This document shows, piece after piece, positions 23,962-32,895 of a stretch of DNA of 64,000 bases. Position 1 is the stretch's first letter, and every line of letters begins with the position of its first letter. A program made the position numbers and the translations under genes. The DNA is from Streptomyces buecherae. GTDB lineage: Bacteria > Actinomycetota > Actinomycetes > Streptomycetales > Streptomycetaceae. The stretch is from assembly GCF_014295035.1 (NCBI RefSeq), contig NZ_CP060404.1, positions 8,162,501-8,226,500 on the forward strand, written 5' to 3'. Below the pieces are notes generated by a model that worked only from the letters and a program-made list of their open reading frames with translations, searched no databases and was not told the origin of the DNA.

Positions 23962-25596
23962 ATGCGCGACGACGGGCCGACACAGCCGCACGGCGGGCGC
24001 CGGGACGCGGCGCCCGCCACCGGGGGAGGGGCGGAGGGAGCGCCACGGGCCGAGGCGGAGTGGGCCGACGGCGGGCGCGCCGCGCCCCGGCGCGCCGTGC
24101 CGGGCGCGGCGCGCCCACGACGGCACGCCGACGGCGTACGGCGGAACGGGGCGCCGGAGGCTGCCGTGCGGTACGCGGTGGTGCTGGCCGTGGTGGTGGG
24201 CGTGCAGTTCATGGTCACGCTGGACGCCTCCGTGGTGAACGTGGCGCTGCCGGACATGCGCGGTGACCTGGGGTTCAGCGAGCCCGGGCTGTTATGGGTG
24301 GTCAACGCCTACACGCTGGTCTTCGGCGGCTTCCTGCTGCTCGGCGGGCGGGCCGCCGACTTCTTCGGGCTGCGGCGCGTGCTGTGGCTCGGGCTCGGCC
24401 TGTTCGGGCTCGCGAGCCTGGCGGGCGGCCTCGCCCAGGCGCCGCCCGCGCTGGTGGCGGCGCGCGCGGTGCAGGGGCTCGGCGCCGCCGTCCTGGCGCC
24501 GGTCGCCCTGACCATCGTCACCACCGTCTTCCCCGCCACGGGCCGGGCCCGCGCGCTCGGGCTGTGGAGCGCCGCTGGCGCGGCCGGCGGCGCCTCCGGC
24601 GTGCTGATCGGCGGCGTACTGACCGAGTACCTCAACTGGCGCTGGGTGCTGCTCGTCAACGTGCCGATCGTGGCGCTGGCCCTCGTGGCCGGGCGCGCGA
24701 TCCCCGACCACCGCCCCGCGCGCCGCCCGCGCCTCGACCTGGTCGGCGCGCTGCTCGCCACGGTCGGACTGGCCGCGCTGGTCTACGGCGTGGTGCGCAC
24801 CGCGGACGACGGCTGGACCTCGCCGACCACGGTGGGCACCCTGGGCGCGGCCGTCGTCCTGCTCGCCGCCTTCGGCTGGCAGGAGTCGCGGCGGGCCGCA
24901 CAGCCACTGGTCCGCCTCGGCCTGCTCACCCACCGCGCCGTCGGCGGCGCCAACGCGACGATGCTCCTGCTCGCCTCGGGCCAGTTCGCCAGCTTCTACT
25001 TCGTCTCCCTCTACCTGCAACGGGTCCTCGCCCTGGGCCCGGCCGCGACCGGGCTGGCCTTCCTGCCCTTCTGCGCCGGCTTCACCGCCAGCGCCCTGCT
25101 CGCCAGCCGGCTCTACGGGCTTACCGGGCCGCGCGCGTTGGTGATGGGCGGCGCGGCGGCGGGGGCGCTCGGCCTGCTGTGGTTCAGCCGCCTCGGCGTG
25201 GACGGCACGTTCCTCGCCACCGTCCTCGGCCCCTCGCTGCTCACCAGCGCGGGCATCGGCGCCTGCTTCGTACCGCTGGCCAGCGCGGCCACCACCGGCG
25301 TCGGCGACGACGAGGCCGGGATGGCCTCCGGCGTGCTCAACAGCGCGCAACAGGTGGGCGGTTCGCTGGGCCTCGCGGTGACGGTGAGCGTGGCCGCCAG
25401 CCGCGGCGAAGCCGCCCGCTCCGCCGGCGAGCCGGCCCTGACCGCGCTCGACTGCGGCTACGGCGCCGCCCTGTCGGTCGCCGCCTGCCTGCTCGCGGCG
25501 GCGGCCCTGCTGTCCTGGGTGCTGCCGGGCCGCCGCACGAGCGGCGGTGCGACCACCGCCGGCCCGGCCGCTCCCACCACGGAGGGCGCGGGCTGA
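23962..25596 (+). CDS. MFS multidrug exporter, DHA2 (EmrB/QacA, 14-TM) family
   Basis: A 544-aa inner-membrane drug/proton antiporter. After a charged N-terminal tail of about 70 residues, hydrophobic helices begin at AVVLAVVVGVQFMVTLDASV, containing the DHA2 motif LDASVVNVALP. Motif A follows as GGRAADFFGLRR, and motif C-like GAAGGASGVLIGGVLTE further on, ending at about residue 520. The ATG at 23962 follows GGAGGAG. It lies opposite a TetR gene. The substrate cannot be read from sequence; antibiotics or antiseptics are typical. Confidence 0.88.
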   Translation: MRDDGPTQPHGGRRDAAPATGGGAEGAPRAEAEWADGGRAAPRRAVPGAARPRRHADGVRRNGAPEAAVRYAVVLAVVVGVQFMVTLDASVVNVALPDMRGDLGFSEPGLLWVVNAYTLVFGGFLLLGGRAADFFGLRRVLWLGLGLFGLASLAGGLAQAPPALVAARAVQGLGAAVLAPVALTIVTTVFPATGRARALGLWSAAGAAGGASGVLIGGVLTEYLNWRWVLLVNVPIVALALVAGRAIPDHRPARRPRLDLVGALLATVGLAALVYGVVRTADDGWTSPTTVGTLGAAVVLLAAFGWQESRRAAQPLVRLGLLTHRAVGGANATMLLLASGQFASFYFVSLYLQRVLALGPAATGLAFLPFCAGFTASALLASRLYGLTGPRALVMGGAAAGALGLLWFSRLGVDGTFLATVLGPSLLTSAGIGACFVPLASAATTGVGDDEAGMASGVLNSAQQVGGSLGLAVTVSVAASRGEAARSAGEPALTALDCGYGAALSVAACLLAAAALLSWVLPGRRTSGGATTAGPAAPTTEGAG

Positions 25597-25735
25597 GCGG
25601 ACGCCCGTGGCACGTTGGCCCGGGCCGCGCGCAGGCGACTGGCAGCCGCCACCTCGCGCGCGGCCGGCCGCGCGGCGGGCCGCCCGCCCGGGCGCGGCGC
25701 CGGGGCCTGTCCCGCCGCGCCGGGCGAACCCGGCG

Positions 25736-27919
25736 TCAGGCCGCCGCCCGCCTCCAGGCCGCGCCGCGCAGCAGCCGGAGGCCGTTCAGCCCGACCAGCA
25801 CGGTGGAGCCCTCGTGGCCGGCGACGCCGAGCGGCAGCGGGAGGTGTCCGAACAGGTCCCAGGCCACCAGGGTGCCGATGCACACCGAGGCGATGACCAG
25901 GTTCTGCCGGACCACCCGGCGGGCCCGACGGGAGAGGGCCACCACGGCGGGCACGGTGCCCAGTTCGTCGCGTACGACCACCGCGTCCGCCGTCTCCAGG
26001 GCCAGGTCGGAGCCGGCCCGGCCCATGGCGATGCCGCTGTGCGCGGCGGCGAGCGCCGGGGCGTCGTTGACCCCGTCACCGACGACGAGCACCCTGTGCC
26101 CGGCCTCCTGCCAGGCCCGTACGGACGCGACCTTGTCCTGCGGCAGGAGGTCGGCCCGTACGTCACCGATGCCGGTCTCGGCGGCGAGCCGGGCCGCGGC
26201 GCGCGCGTTGTCGCCGGTGAGCAACGCGGGCTCGGCGCCGGCGAGTTCGCGCAGCGCGGCGACGGCGTCGGCCGCGCCCGCGCGCGTGCGGTCCTCGACG
26301 GCCAGCACCGCCCCGGGTCGGCCGGCCACCAGGACGACCACGGCGGTCCGGCCCGCGCCCTCCTCCTCGTCCACCACCCGCCACGCCTCGGCCACCTCCG
26401 GCGCGGCCTCGGCGCCCGCCCGCGCAGTGTCGGCCCGCGCGTGCGATGTCTCGGCAGGCGCTGGCCGGGAGGCGCGGCCCGCCGCGTGGGAGGCGCCGTC
26501 CGGGTGCTCGCGCGGTGGCGCGGGCGGCGCGTCGGCATAGCCGTGCGCGAGGCCGGGCGGCGCCGGGGCGCCGGCGCGCTCGCCCAGCGTCGTGGCCGGG
26601 CTGCCGACCCGTACCTCCTGGCCCGCCACCACCGCGCGCACCCCGCTGCCGGGCGCGGAGGCGAACGCGTCGGCGGGCTCCAGGGTCAGACCGCGCTCGT
26701 TGGCCGCGTCCACCACGGCCCGCGCCAGCGGATGTTCGCTCGGCTGCTCGGCGGCTGCGGCCAGCGCCAGGGCGGCGTCACGCGCGACCACGGCGGAGGC
26801 GGCGGTCGCACCGCCACCGCCCGGCGCCTCCCGCCCGAGCACCCGCACGGCCGCCACCCGGGGCGCGCCCTCGGTCAGGGTGCCGGTCTTGTCCAGGGCG
26901 ACCTGGCTCACCTCGCCCAGCCGCTCCATCACCACCGCGGACTTCACCAGCACGCCGTGCCGGCCCGCGTTGGCGATGGCCGACAGCAGCGGCGGCATGG
27001 TGGCCAGGACCACCGCGCACGGTGACGCCACGATCATGAACGTCATGGCGCGCAGCAGCGTCTCGGTGAACTCCGCGCCGAGCGCCAGCGGGACGGCGAA
27101 CAGCGCCAGGGTGGCCACGACCACGCCGACCGAGTAGCGCTGCTCGACCTTCTCGATGAACAACTGGGTCGGCGCCTTGGTCTCGCTGGCCTCCTCGACC
27201 ATGGCCACGATCCGGGCGATGACGAAGTCCCCGGGGTCGCGGTCCACCCGCACGCGCAGCGCGCCCGTGCCGTTGAGGGTGCCGGCGAACACGCCGTCGC
27301 CGGGTCGCTTGGCCACCGGCAGCGGCTCGCCGGTGATGGTGGCCTGGTCCACGTCGCTGGCGCCCTCGACCACCGTGCCGTCGGCCGGCAGCCGCTCGCC
27401 CGGGCGCACCACCACCGTGTCGCCGACCCGCAACTCGGCCACCTCCACGCGCTGTTCGGTGCCGTCGGCGGCCAGCCGCAGCGCGGTGGCCGGAGCCAGG
27501 TCGAGCAGTCCGCGCACCGAGTCGGCCGTGCGCCGGGTGGCCAGCGCCTCCAGGGCGCCGGAGGTGGCGAAGATGACGATCAGCAGCCCGCCGTCCAGGA
27601 ACTGGCCGATGCTCGCGGCACCCAGCGCGGCGACCACCATCAGCAGGTCGACGTCGAGGGTCCTGGCGCGCAGCGCCACCAGGCCCGCGTGCCCCGGCTC
27701 CCAGCCGCCCGCCGCGTAACACACCGCGTAGAGCGGGCCCCACGTCCAGGCGGGGGCGCCGGCCAGGTCCAGGGGGAAGGCCAGCGCGAAGGCGAGGGCG
27801 GCGAGCGCGGCCCAGCGCACCTCGGGCAGCGCGGTCAGGCGGGTCGGGTGCGGTGGCGGCGGGCCACCCGGGGCGGCGGGGGAGGGGAGGCGGTGCTCGT
27901 CGACGAGTTGAGCTGCCAT
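25736..27919 (-). CDS. P1B-4-type metal-transporting ATPase (CtpJ/CoaT-like)
   Basis: A 727-aa P-type ATPase expected to export cobalt, nickel, zinc or ferrous iron. The phosphorylation site DKTGTLTE is at residue 343, TGEP at 196, and GDGVNDAPAL in the hinge. The metal-site motif in TM4 is SPC (299-301), not CPC, and the last helix carries HEGST near 702; both define the P1B-4 subgroup. There is no N-terminal CxxC metal-binding domain. A roughly 60-residue Ala/Pro insert with several His residues lies in the nucleotide-binding domain. It is divergent from an NmtR-like repressor with a palindromic operator between them, so it is probably induced by nickel or cobalt. Confidence 0.92.
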   Translation of the reverse strand: MAAQLVDEHRLPSPAAPGGPPPPHPTRLTALPEVRWAALAALAFALAFPLDLAGAPAWTWGPLYAVCYAAGGWEPGHAGLVALRARTLDVDLLMVVAALGAASIGQFLDGGLLIVIFATSGALEALATRRTADSVRGLLDLAPATALRLAADGTEQRVEVAELRVGDTVVVRPGERLPADGTVVEGASDVDQATITGEPLPVAKRPGDGVFAGTLNGTGALRVRVDRDPGDFVIARIVAMVEEASETKAPTQLFIEKVEQRYSVGVVVATLALFAVPLALGAEFTETLLRAMTFMIVASPCAVVLATMPPLLSAIANAGRHGVLVKSAVVMERLGEVSQVALDKTGTLTEGAPRVAAVRVLGREAPGGGGATAASAVVARDAALALAAAAEQPSEHPLARAVVDAANERGLTLEPADAFASAPGSGVRAVVAGQEVRVGSPATTLGERAGAPAPPGLAHGYADAPPAPPREHPDGASHAAGRASRPAPAETSHARADTARAGAEAAPEVAEAWRVVDEEEGAGRTAVVVLVAGRPGAVLAVEDRTRAGAADAVAALRELAGAEPALLTGDNARAAARLAAETGIGDVRADLLPQDKVASVRAWQEAGHRVLVVGDGVNDAPALAAAHSGIAMGRAGSDLALETADAVVVRDELGTVPAVVALSRRARRVVRQNLVIASVCIGTLVAWDLFGHLPLPLGVAGHEGSTVLVGLNGLRLLRGAAWRRAAA

Positions 27920-27972
27920 GGCGGCGTACCTCTTCGCGGGCCGGGAACGGGCGGGGTCCCCTCACCATAGCC

Positions 27973-28000
27973 GAACACATGAAGAGATCTTCACTTGTTT
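27973..28000. promoter_or_regulatory. 12-2-12-type ArsR/SmtB operator
   Basis: GAACACATGAAGA and TCTTCACTTGTTT flank a central GA. The arms match as an inverted repeat at 10 of 13 positions, with a perfect inner TGAAGA/TCTTCA. It sits between the divergent metal ATPase and nmtR-like genes. Confidence 0.8.
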
Positions 28001-28028
28001 GCGTGGGAGCGCGACTACGATGACCCGT

Positions 28029-28388
28029 ATGGGACACGGAGCTAACGGAGCAAGGGGTGAGACCACCCCGGTGGAACTGCTCGACGCGGATTCCGCCGCC
28101 ACCATCGCCGCCACGCTCCAGGCCCTGGCGACGCCGTCGCGGCTGATGATCCTCACCCGGCTGCGACAGGGGCCGTGCCCGGTGACCGAGCTGGCCGAAG
28201 CGGTCGGCATGGAACAGTCCGCGGTCTCCCACCAACTGCGCCTGCTGCGCGCCCTCGGCCTGGTCACCGGCTCCCGCCAGGGCCGGCGCATCGTCTACAG
28301 CCTCTACGACCACCACGTCGCCCAACTCCTGGACGAGGCGGTCTACCACATCGAGCACCTGCGCCTCGGCGCCCGCGACCTGCCCTGA
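28029..28388 (+). CDS. nmtR: ArsR-family nickel/cobalt-sensing repressor, NmtR-like
   Basis: A 119-aa winged-helix repressor that releases DNA when it binds Ni2+ or Co2+. It resembles Mycobacterium tuberculosis NmtR along its length: the N terminus MGHG supplies the first ligands, and the alpha5 site residues Asp94, His96, His107 and His110 (in LYDHHVAQ and VYHIEHLRLG) correspond to the four known NmtR ligands. The recognition region is MEQSAVSHQLRLLRALGLV. The start at 28029 rather than 28020 is chosen because Gly2-His3 must be N-terminal for metal binding. It has no clear ribosome site and may be leaderless. Confidence 0.9.
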   Translation: MGHGANGARGETTPVELLDADSAATIAATLQALATPSRLMILTRLRQGPCPVTELAEAVGMEQSAVSHQLRLLRALGLVTGSRQGRRIVYSLYDHHVAQLLDEAVYHIEHLRLGARDLP

Positions 28389-28500
28389 CCCACCGCGCGC
28401 CGCCGTCCCCGGGCTCCGCCCGCCGGGTCGGCCCACCCCGGGCGGCCGGCCCGGACCAGCGGCCCACTCGCCCGTGGCGCTCCCGGGCCACCGGGTGCCG

Positions 28501-29868
28501 TCAGCGGCGGGTGGGGTCGGCGGCCCGGCCGTACGTCAGCCGCCGCAGCGCCGCCTCGGCCGGCCCGCGCCGCCCCGCCCGCTCCAACCCGTACGCCACC
28601 ACCGCGCTCGACAGCCACACGCCGACGGCGAAGGCCGCCATCCCGGCGCTGCCGAACGCGGCGCCCAGGCCCAGGCCCCAGGCGGCGAGCAGCGGCGCGA
28701 AGACCAGTGAGTGGCCGACGTAGCAGGACAGGGAGCGCTTGCCGACGGCGCGCACCGCCCGCACCGCCCGCCCGTACCGGGGGCGGCGCGCGAGGCGGTC
28801 GGCCAGCAGGCCGAACAGCGCCACGTACCCGAGGCCGCCGGCGAGCCCGGTGCCCTCGAGGACCAGGTGCAGCGCGCCCTCCTCGGAGACCGCCTCGCCC
28901 GGCACGTCGAGCGCGCCCACGTGGGCGAGGGCCGAGGGCAGCGAGCCCGCCAGGCTGATCGTCAGGCCCACGACGGCCGTCCGGCCCAGGAGCGCGCGGT
29001 GGCGGTGTGGTTCCTCGAGCACCCGCCGTCGCGCCGCCCAGAACCCGAGCAGCACGGCCGCGTGCGAGGCGAAGGACAGCACGGGGCCGAGCGAGGTGAT
29101 GAACGACCAGGTGAGCAGCCGCGTGCCGGCCGCGGCGAGCGCGTTCTCCTCGCCCGAGGCGTACGCGTCGGTCGAGGGGTCGCCCCCGGTGCTGCCCAGG
29201 GCGTCCAGGTCGCCGCTCGCCACGGCCACGAGCCCGGGGGCCATCAGGGCGACCGACAGCGCCGCCGCGACCCCGGCCGCGATCAGCACCGTGCGGTCGC
29301 TCCGGCGCAGGAACAGCCCGCCGATCAGGAGGCAGACGACGCCGTAGAAGCCGATGATGTCGCCGCCGAGCAGCAGCGCGGCGTGGGCGAAGCCGAAGGC
29401 CACCAACCACAGACCACGGCGGCGCAGCAACCTGGTCGCGGAGCGCTCACTGGTGCCGGCCGCCCGCTGGCGCAGCAGGAGTTGGGTCATGCCGTAGCCG
29501 AAGAGGAAGGCGAAGAGCGGGTTGACCCGCAGGTCCACCACGGTGATGAGGAGGAACTGCGCGATCCGGTCCAGCGCGGAGCCCTCGTCGGGGTGCCAGC
29601 CGGACGGACCGTGCCGCGCGTCCCAGAGGTGGAAGACCGTGTTGGACAACACGATCATGAGCAGCATCGCGCCGCGCGCGAGGTCGGGGGCGAGGCTGCG
29701 TTCGGCGTCGCGCACGCCGCCGCGCGCGGGCCGACGGGAGGCGTCGCCCGTGGCGGGCGCCGGGGGCGGCGCGGCGGGTGCGGTGGTGCCGGAAGGGGTG
29801 TCCGACGGGGTGTGCGACGGGGTGTGCGCTGCCATGTCGGCCGGCCGGAGCGTACTGCTGTCATCCAT
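28501..29868 (-). CDS. DUF418-family membrane protein
   Basis: A 455-aa polytopic membrane protein of unknown function. After a disordered 45-residue N terminus with THTPSHTPSDTPS-type repeats, about eight to ten hydrophobic helices follow. Family signatures are LAPDLARGAMLLMIVLSN, NPLFAFLFGYG and the C-terminal VGKRSLSCYVGHSLVF and GPAEAALRRLTYG, typical of DUF418/YeiB. Such proteins are related to membrane acyltransferases, but no reaction is established. ATG 29868 is chosen; GTG 29877 is equally possible. No partner gene is evident. Confidence 0.85.
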   Translation of the reverse strand: MDDSSTLRPADMAAHTPSHTPSDTPSGTTAPAAPPPAPATGDASRRPARGGVRDAERSLAPDLARGAMLLMIVLSNTVFHLWDARHGPSGWHPDEGSALDRIAQFLLITVVDLRVNPLFAFLFGYGMTQLLLRQRAAGTSERSATRLLRRRGLWLVAFGFAHAALLLGGDIIGFYGVVCLLIGGLFLRRSDRTVLIAAGVAAALSVALMAPGLVAVASGDLDALGSTGGDPSTDAYASGEENALAAAGTRLLTWSFITSLGPVLSFASHAAVLLGFWAARRRVLEEPHRHRALLGRTAVVGLTISLAGSLPSALAHVGALDVPGEAVSEEGALHLVLEGTGLAGGLGYVALFGLLADRLARRPRYGRAVRAVRAVGKRSLSCYVGHSLVFAPLLAAWGLGLGAAFGSAGMAAFAVGVWLSSAVVAYGLERAGRRGPAEAALRRLTYGRAADPTRR

Positions 29869-30203
29869 GATCCGCACGCTAGGAACGGGGCCGGGGGCGG
29901 GGCATCGGCCATCGGTCGCGCGGCCGGTGACTTAAGTAGCCGGCCGGCGCCGGTCCCGGCGTCGAACGGAGTCGCGGCGGATGGGAGTTGGGCCCGTGGC
30001 GGCGGTGGCGCCGTGGCCGTCAGGGGGCCCGCCCGGACCCGAGCGCCCGGCGAGCGGCCGGCTGGCGGGCTCGGCCTGAACGACCACTCCGCACCACCTT
30101 GCTCCCGCGCGAGGACGTCAGCCTCCCCGCCGGCACCCGGTCACCGGCACCTGATCTGCGGTGCTGGTGGGGCCGGGCCACACCGCACCGGCGCTCCGGG
30201 GCG
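29869..30203. other. Intergenic gap without recognisable feature
   Basis: About 335 bp between the DUF418 start and the end of the next tetR gene. It should hold the DUF418 promoter and a tetR terminator, but I see no convincing hexamers, palindrome or RNA motif. Confidence 0.5.
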
Positions 30204-30857
30204 TCAGGGGAGCTGGGCCTCGACGCGGGCGAGTTGGGCGGCGAGGGCTTCCTCGAACGCGGCGCGGCGGTCCACGCCGAGGGGGCGGATGTCGCGGGCG
30301 AAGTGGGCCAGGGCGGGGAAGTTCTGGGGGTCGGCGCCGAGCACCGCGACGCGGAACTGTTCCATGCCCTGCTCGTACTCCTTGGGGCTGATGGTGCTCA
30401 TGCCGGCCTCGGCGGCGATGAGCGCGGCGAGGACGACCACGATGCGGTGGTATCGCACCGGGACCTCCTCGTCGGGTAGGCCGGAGGCGCGCAGGGCCTG
30501 GAGCAGTTCCTCCATGACCCGCCGGGAGCCGGTGCCGCCGGACCCGTAGCGACCCCACACCGTGGCGAGTTGGGGCTGCTCGCCGAAGGCGTCGCGCAGG
30601 CGCAGGGCCACCGCGGCGACGCGCTGCCTCCAGTCGCCCTCCGGGTGGTAGCCGTCCATGGCGCTCAGCAGGATGCGGTCGGCAGCCGCCCGCAGCAGTT
30701 CGGTCTTGTTGCGGAAGTGCCGGTAGAGGCTGGAGGAGTCGGTTCCGAGCGCCGCGGCGAGCTTGCGCACGCTGAACGACTCCGCGTCGCTCGTACGCAA
30801 CAGCTCCACCGCCGTGTCCAGGATCTCCTCGGTCGACCATCGCCTGCGACCCGTCAT
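30204..30857 (-). CDS. TetR-family repressor (TetR_C_1-like)
   Basis: A 217-aa regulator with the HTH at residues 8-55 (STEEILDTAVELLRTSDAES, SVRKLAAALGTDSSSLYRHF) and a C-terminal ligand domain. It is divergent from an alpha/beta-hydrolase gene; the 129-bp gap contains an unusually symmetric double palindrome that is the likely operator. The natural target is therefore the hydrolase-reductase pair and itself. Confidence 0.87.
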   Translation of the reverse strand: MTGRRRWSTEEILDTAVELLRTSDAESFSVRKLAAALGTDSSSLYRHFRNKTELLRAAADRILLSAMDGYHPEGDWRQRVAAVALRLRDAFGEQPQLATVWGRYGSGGTGSRRVMEELLQALRASGLPDEEVPVRYHRIVVVLAALIAAEAGMSTISPKEYEQGMEQFRVAVLGADPQNFPALAHFARDIRPLGVDRRAAFEEALAAQLARVEAQLP

Positions 30858-30889
30858 CGCGCCCCTCTCGTCAGGCTCAGCCTAATCCA

Positions 30890-30930
30890 TGCACTTGCTG
30901 TTGCACGCACCGCGTGCATAATCGAGTGCA
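30890..30930. promoter_or_regulatory. Nested double palindrome, TetR operator candidate
   Basis: TGCACT-N6-TGCAC-N7-GTGCA-N6-AGTGCA: the outer and inner repeats are both centred on base 30910. This fits two repressor dimers bound side by side between the divergent tetR and hydrolase genes. Confidence 0.75.
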
Positions 30931-30986
30931 CCACGCGGGCCAGCCGCGACGACACCCGGCGTCCGGCCGGGAGGGGAGAGGGACAC

Positions 30987-31949
30987 GTGAACGAGACGAC
31001 TGCCGCGACACGGCCGCCGGAGCCGGACTTCGCGACGATCACGACGGAGGAACTGCTCGTCTACCGCGCCGCGGAGAACCGCTTCCGGGCCTCCGAGGCG
31101 GCGCGGGCGTTCCTCGGAGAGCCGCACGCCGGCGCCGCGATCGACTGGCGGGAGATCGCGCTGCCCGACCGTGCCGTACCGGTGCGGGTCTACCGGCCGG
31201 CACCGACGGGAGGCGACGACGGCGCGGCCCGCACCGACCTGCCGCTCGTGGTCCACGTCCACGGAGGTGGCTTCGTGGGCACGGCGACCCAGTGCGACTG
31301 GACCAACAGTCACCTCGCCGCGCGGCTGCCCGCCCTCGTCGTCTCGGTCGAGCACCGCCTCCTGGCCCCCGACAGCCCGCTCGCGAACGCCGCCGACGAC
31401 GGCTGGGACGTGCTCCAGCACGTGGTGCGCCACGCCGCGCGGTGGGGCGTCGACCCGGCGCGTGTGGCCGTCTTCGGTGAGAGCTGTGGCGCGCTGATCA
31501 GCGCGCTCACAGCCATCCGGGCGCGGGAGGCCGGCCTCCGACTCCTGGCGCAGGTGCTGGTCAACCCCGCGGTCGACATGACCGAGGCGATGTTCGACCA
31601 CCCCTCGATCACCCGGTACGCGTACCACCCGTCCCGGGCCCTGCCGCTCCTGCGGTACGTGCGGCGACTGGCCGTCCCGCCGGGCGCCGACGCCGCCGCG
31701 CTCTCACCGCTGCACGCGGGCGACCTGAGCGGGCTCGCCCCGGCGCTCGTGGTCGTGCCCACCCAGGACGCGCTCGCCGACCACGGCCGCCGCTATGCCG
31801 AGCGACTGAGCCAGGCGGGGAACCCCGTGCGGCTCACCGAGTACCCGGAAGCCAAGCACGCCTTCCTCACCCTGCCCGGTGTGGAACCACAGGCCGAGGC
31901 CGCCCAGGCGGAGATCCTCGCGTTCCTCCGCACGGCCCTGGCGAAGTGA
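30987..31949 (+). CDS. Alpha/beta-hydrolase esterase (hormone-sensitive-lipase family)
   Basis: A 320-aa cytoplasmic esterase/lipase. The oxyanion-hole motif VHVHGGGFVG is near residue 90, the nucleophile elbow VFGESCGAL (Ser of GESCG) near 165, the acid within VVVPTQDALADHG near 265 and the His in AKHAFLTLPG near 295, completing a Ser-Asp-His triad of the HSL/GDXG type. The GTG at 30987 follows GGGGAGAGG. It is followed by the P5CR-like gene with a near-overlap and is probably controlled by the adjacent TetR. The substrate is unknown. Confidence 0.88.
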   Translation: MNETTAATRPPEPDFATITTEELLVYRAAENRFRASEAARAFLGEPHAGAAIDWREIALPDRAVPVRVYRPAPTGGDDGAARTDLPLVVHVHGGGFVGTATQCDWTNSHLAARLPALVVSVEHRLLAPDSPLANAADDGWDVLQHVVRHAARWGVDPARVAVFGESCGALISALTAIRAREAGLRLLAQVLVNPAVDMTEAMFDHPSITRYAYHPSRALPLLRYVRRLAVPPGADAAALSPLHAGDLSGLAPALVVVPTQDALADHGRRYAERLSQAGNPVRLTEYPEAKHAFLTLPGVEPQAEAAQAEILAFLRTALAK

Positions 31950-31969
31950 CGAAAGGAGCGCTGTCCACC

Positions 31970-32749
31970 ATGGGAGAAGACACAGGGCGCGGCGTCGGCG
32001 TCATCGGAGTGGGCGAGATCGGCCGGGCCGTCGTCGAGGGCCTGCGCCACGGGGGCGGTGCCTCGCCGGAGATCCACCTCTCTCCCCGAGGGGCCCGCAC
32101 CGCCGCCGACCTGGCCGAGCGTTTCGATGGCGTGCGGGTGTGCGCCTCCAACCAGGAGGTCCTTGACCGCTCCGACGTGGTGATCATCGCCGTACGCCGC
32201 CAGGACCACCACGAGGCACTGGCCGGGCTGACGATCGAGGACGACAGGACCGTGGTCAGCCTGATGGCCGGGGTCGCCGTCGACGACCTGCGCCGAACCC
32301 TGGCCACCGACGCCCCGATCGTCCGCGCCATCCCGCTGCCCGCCGCGCGCGAGCGCCGCTCCGTCACCGTGACCTACCCCGCGCACCCGGTCGTGGACTC
32401 CCTCTTCGAACGGCTGGGCGGAGCGCTCCCGGTCGCGGACGAGGACGCCTTCAACGTCTGCTCCGCGCTGACCGGAACCCTCACCGCCCACTACGCCTAC
32501 CTCGCCACGCTCACCTCGTGGGCCACCGACCACGGCATTGCCCCGGACGCCGCCGACCGGTACGTGCGCGGCCTGTTCCGCGGCGTCGGCCGCTCGCTGG
32601 GCGACGAGACCCGTTCACTGTCCCAACTCGCCACCGACCACGAGACGCCCGGAGGGAACAACGAGCGCGTCCGCACCACCTGGTTCGACCCGGCCAACGC
32701 GACAGCCCTGACGAACGCCCTGGACGGGCTCCTCGCCGACCTCACGTAA
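31970..32749 (+). CDS. Pyrroline-5-carboxylate-reductase-like NAD(P) oxidoreductase
   Basis: A 259-aa protein with an N-terminal Rossmann domain (GVGVIGVGEIGRAVVEGL) and the dimerising helical domain of ProC (TGTLTAHYAYLATLTSWATD, then DHETPGGNNERVR, which resembles the ProC PGGTT motif). It may reduce a cyclic imine, but sequence differences from housekeeping ProC leave the substrate open. ATG 31970 is preferred with AAAGGAG upstream; GTG 31946, overlapping the esterase stop, is possible. It is likely co-transcribed with the esterase. Confidence 0.8.
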   Translation: MGEDTGRGVGVIGVGEIGRAVVEGLRHGGGASPEIHLSPRGARTAADLAERFDGVRVCASNQEVLDRSDVVIIAVRRQDHHEALAGLTIEDDRTVVSLMAGVAVDDLRRTLATDAPIVRAIPLPAARERRSVTVTYPAHPVVDSLFERLGGALPVADEDAFNVCSALTGTLTAHYAYLATLTSWATDHGIAPDAADRYVRGLFRGVGRSLGDETRSLSQLATDHETPGGNNERVRTTWFDPANATALTNALDGLLADLT

Positions 32750-32789
32750 CCCGCCCAAGCCACCAGTCCGACCTGATCGCGGCCCCGGC

Positions 32790-32821
32790 GCGGTGTCCCG
32801 CACGTCCACGCGGGACACCGC
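32790..32821 (+). terminator. Terminator hairpin
   Basis: GCGGTGTCCCGC pairs perfectly with GCGGGACACCGC around an 8-nt loop after the P5CR-like gene. Confidence 0.75.
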
Positions 32822-32858
32822 ACGCCGCGCGCGAGCGTCCCCCCGCTCCCGCCGGCGC

Positions 32859-32889
32859 TTGACCCTGTCGCAGCGACAACGTTTCTACT
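32859..32889 (+). promoter_or_regulatory. MerR-type promoter with 19-bp spacer and dyad
   Basis: TTGACC and TCTACT are separated by 19 bp, and the spacer holds the dyad TGTCG-CAG-CGACA. The start codon lies 6 nt after the -10, implying a leaderless transcript. Overlong spacers are the hallmark of MerR-activated promoters. Confidence 0.75.
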
Positions 32890-32895
32890 GGCGGT

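Noticed and set aside
31970..32749. Housekeeping proC
   Set aside because: It is co-directional with an esterase under TetR control and differs from typical ProC at the C-terminal signature; only a family-level call is safe.
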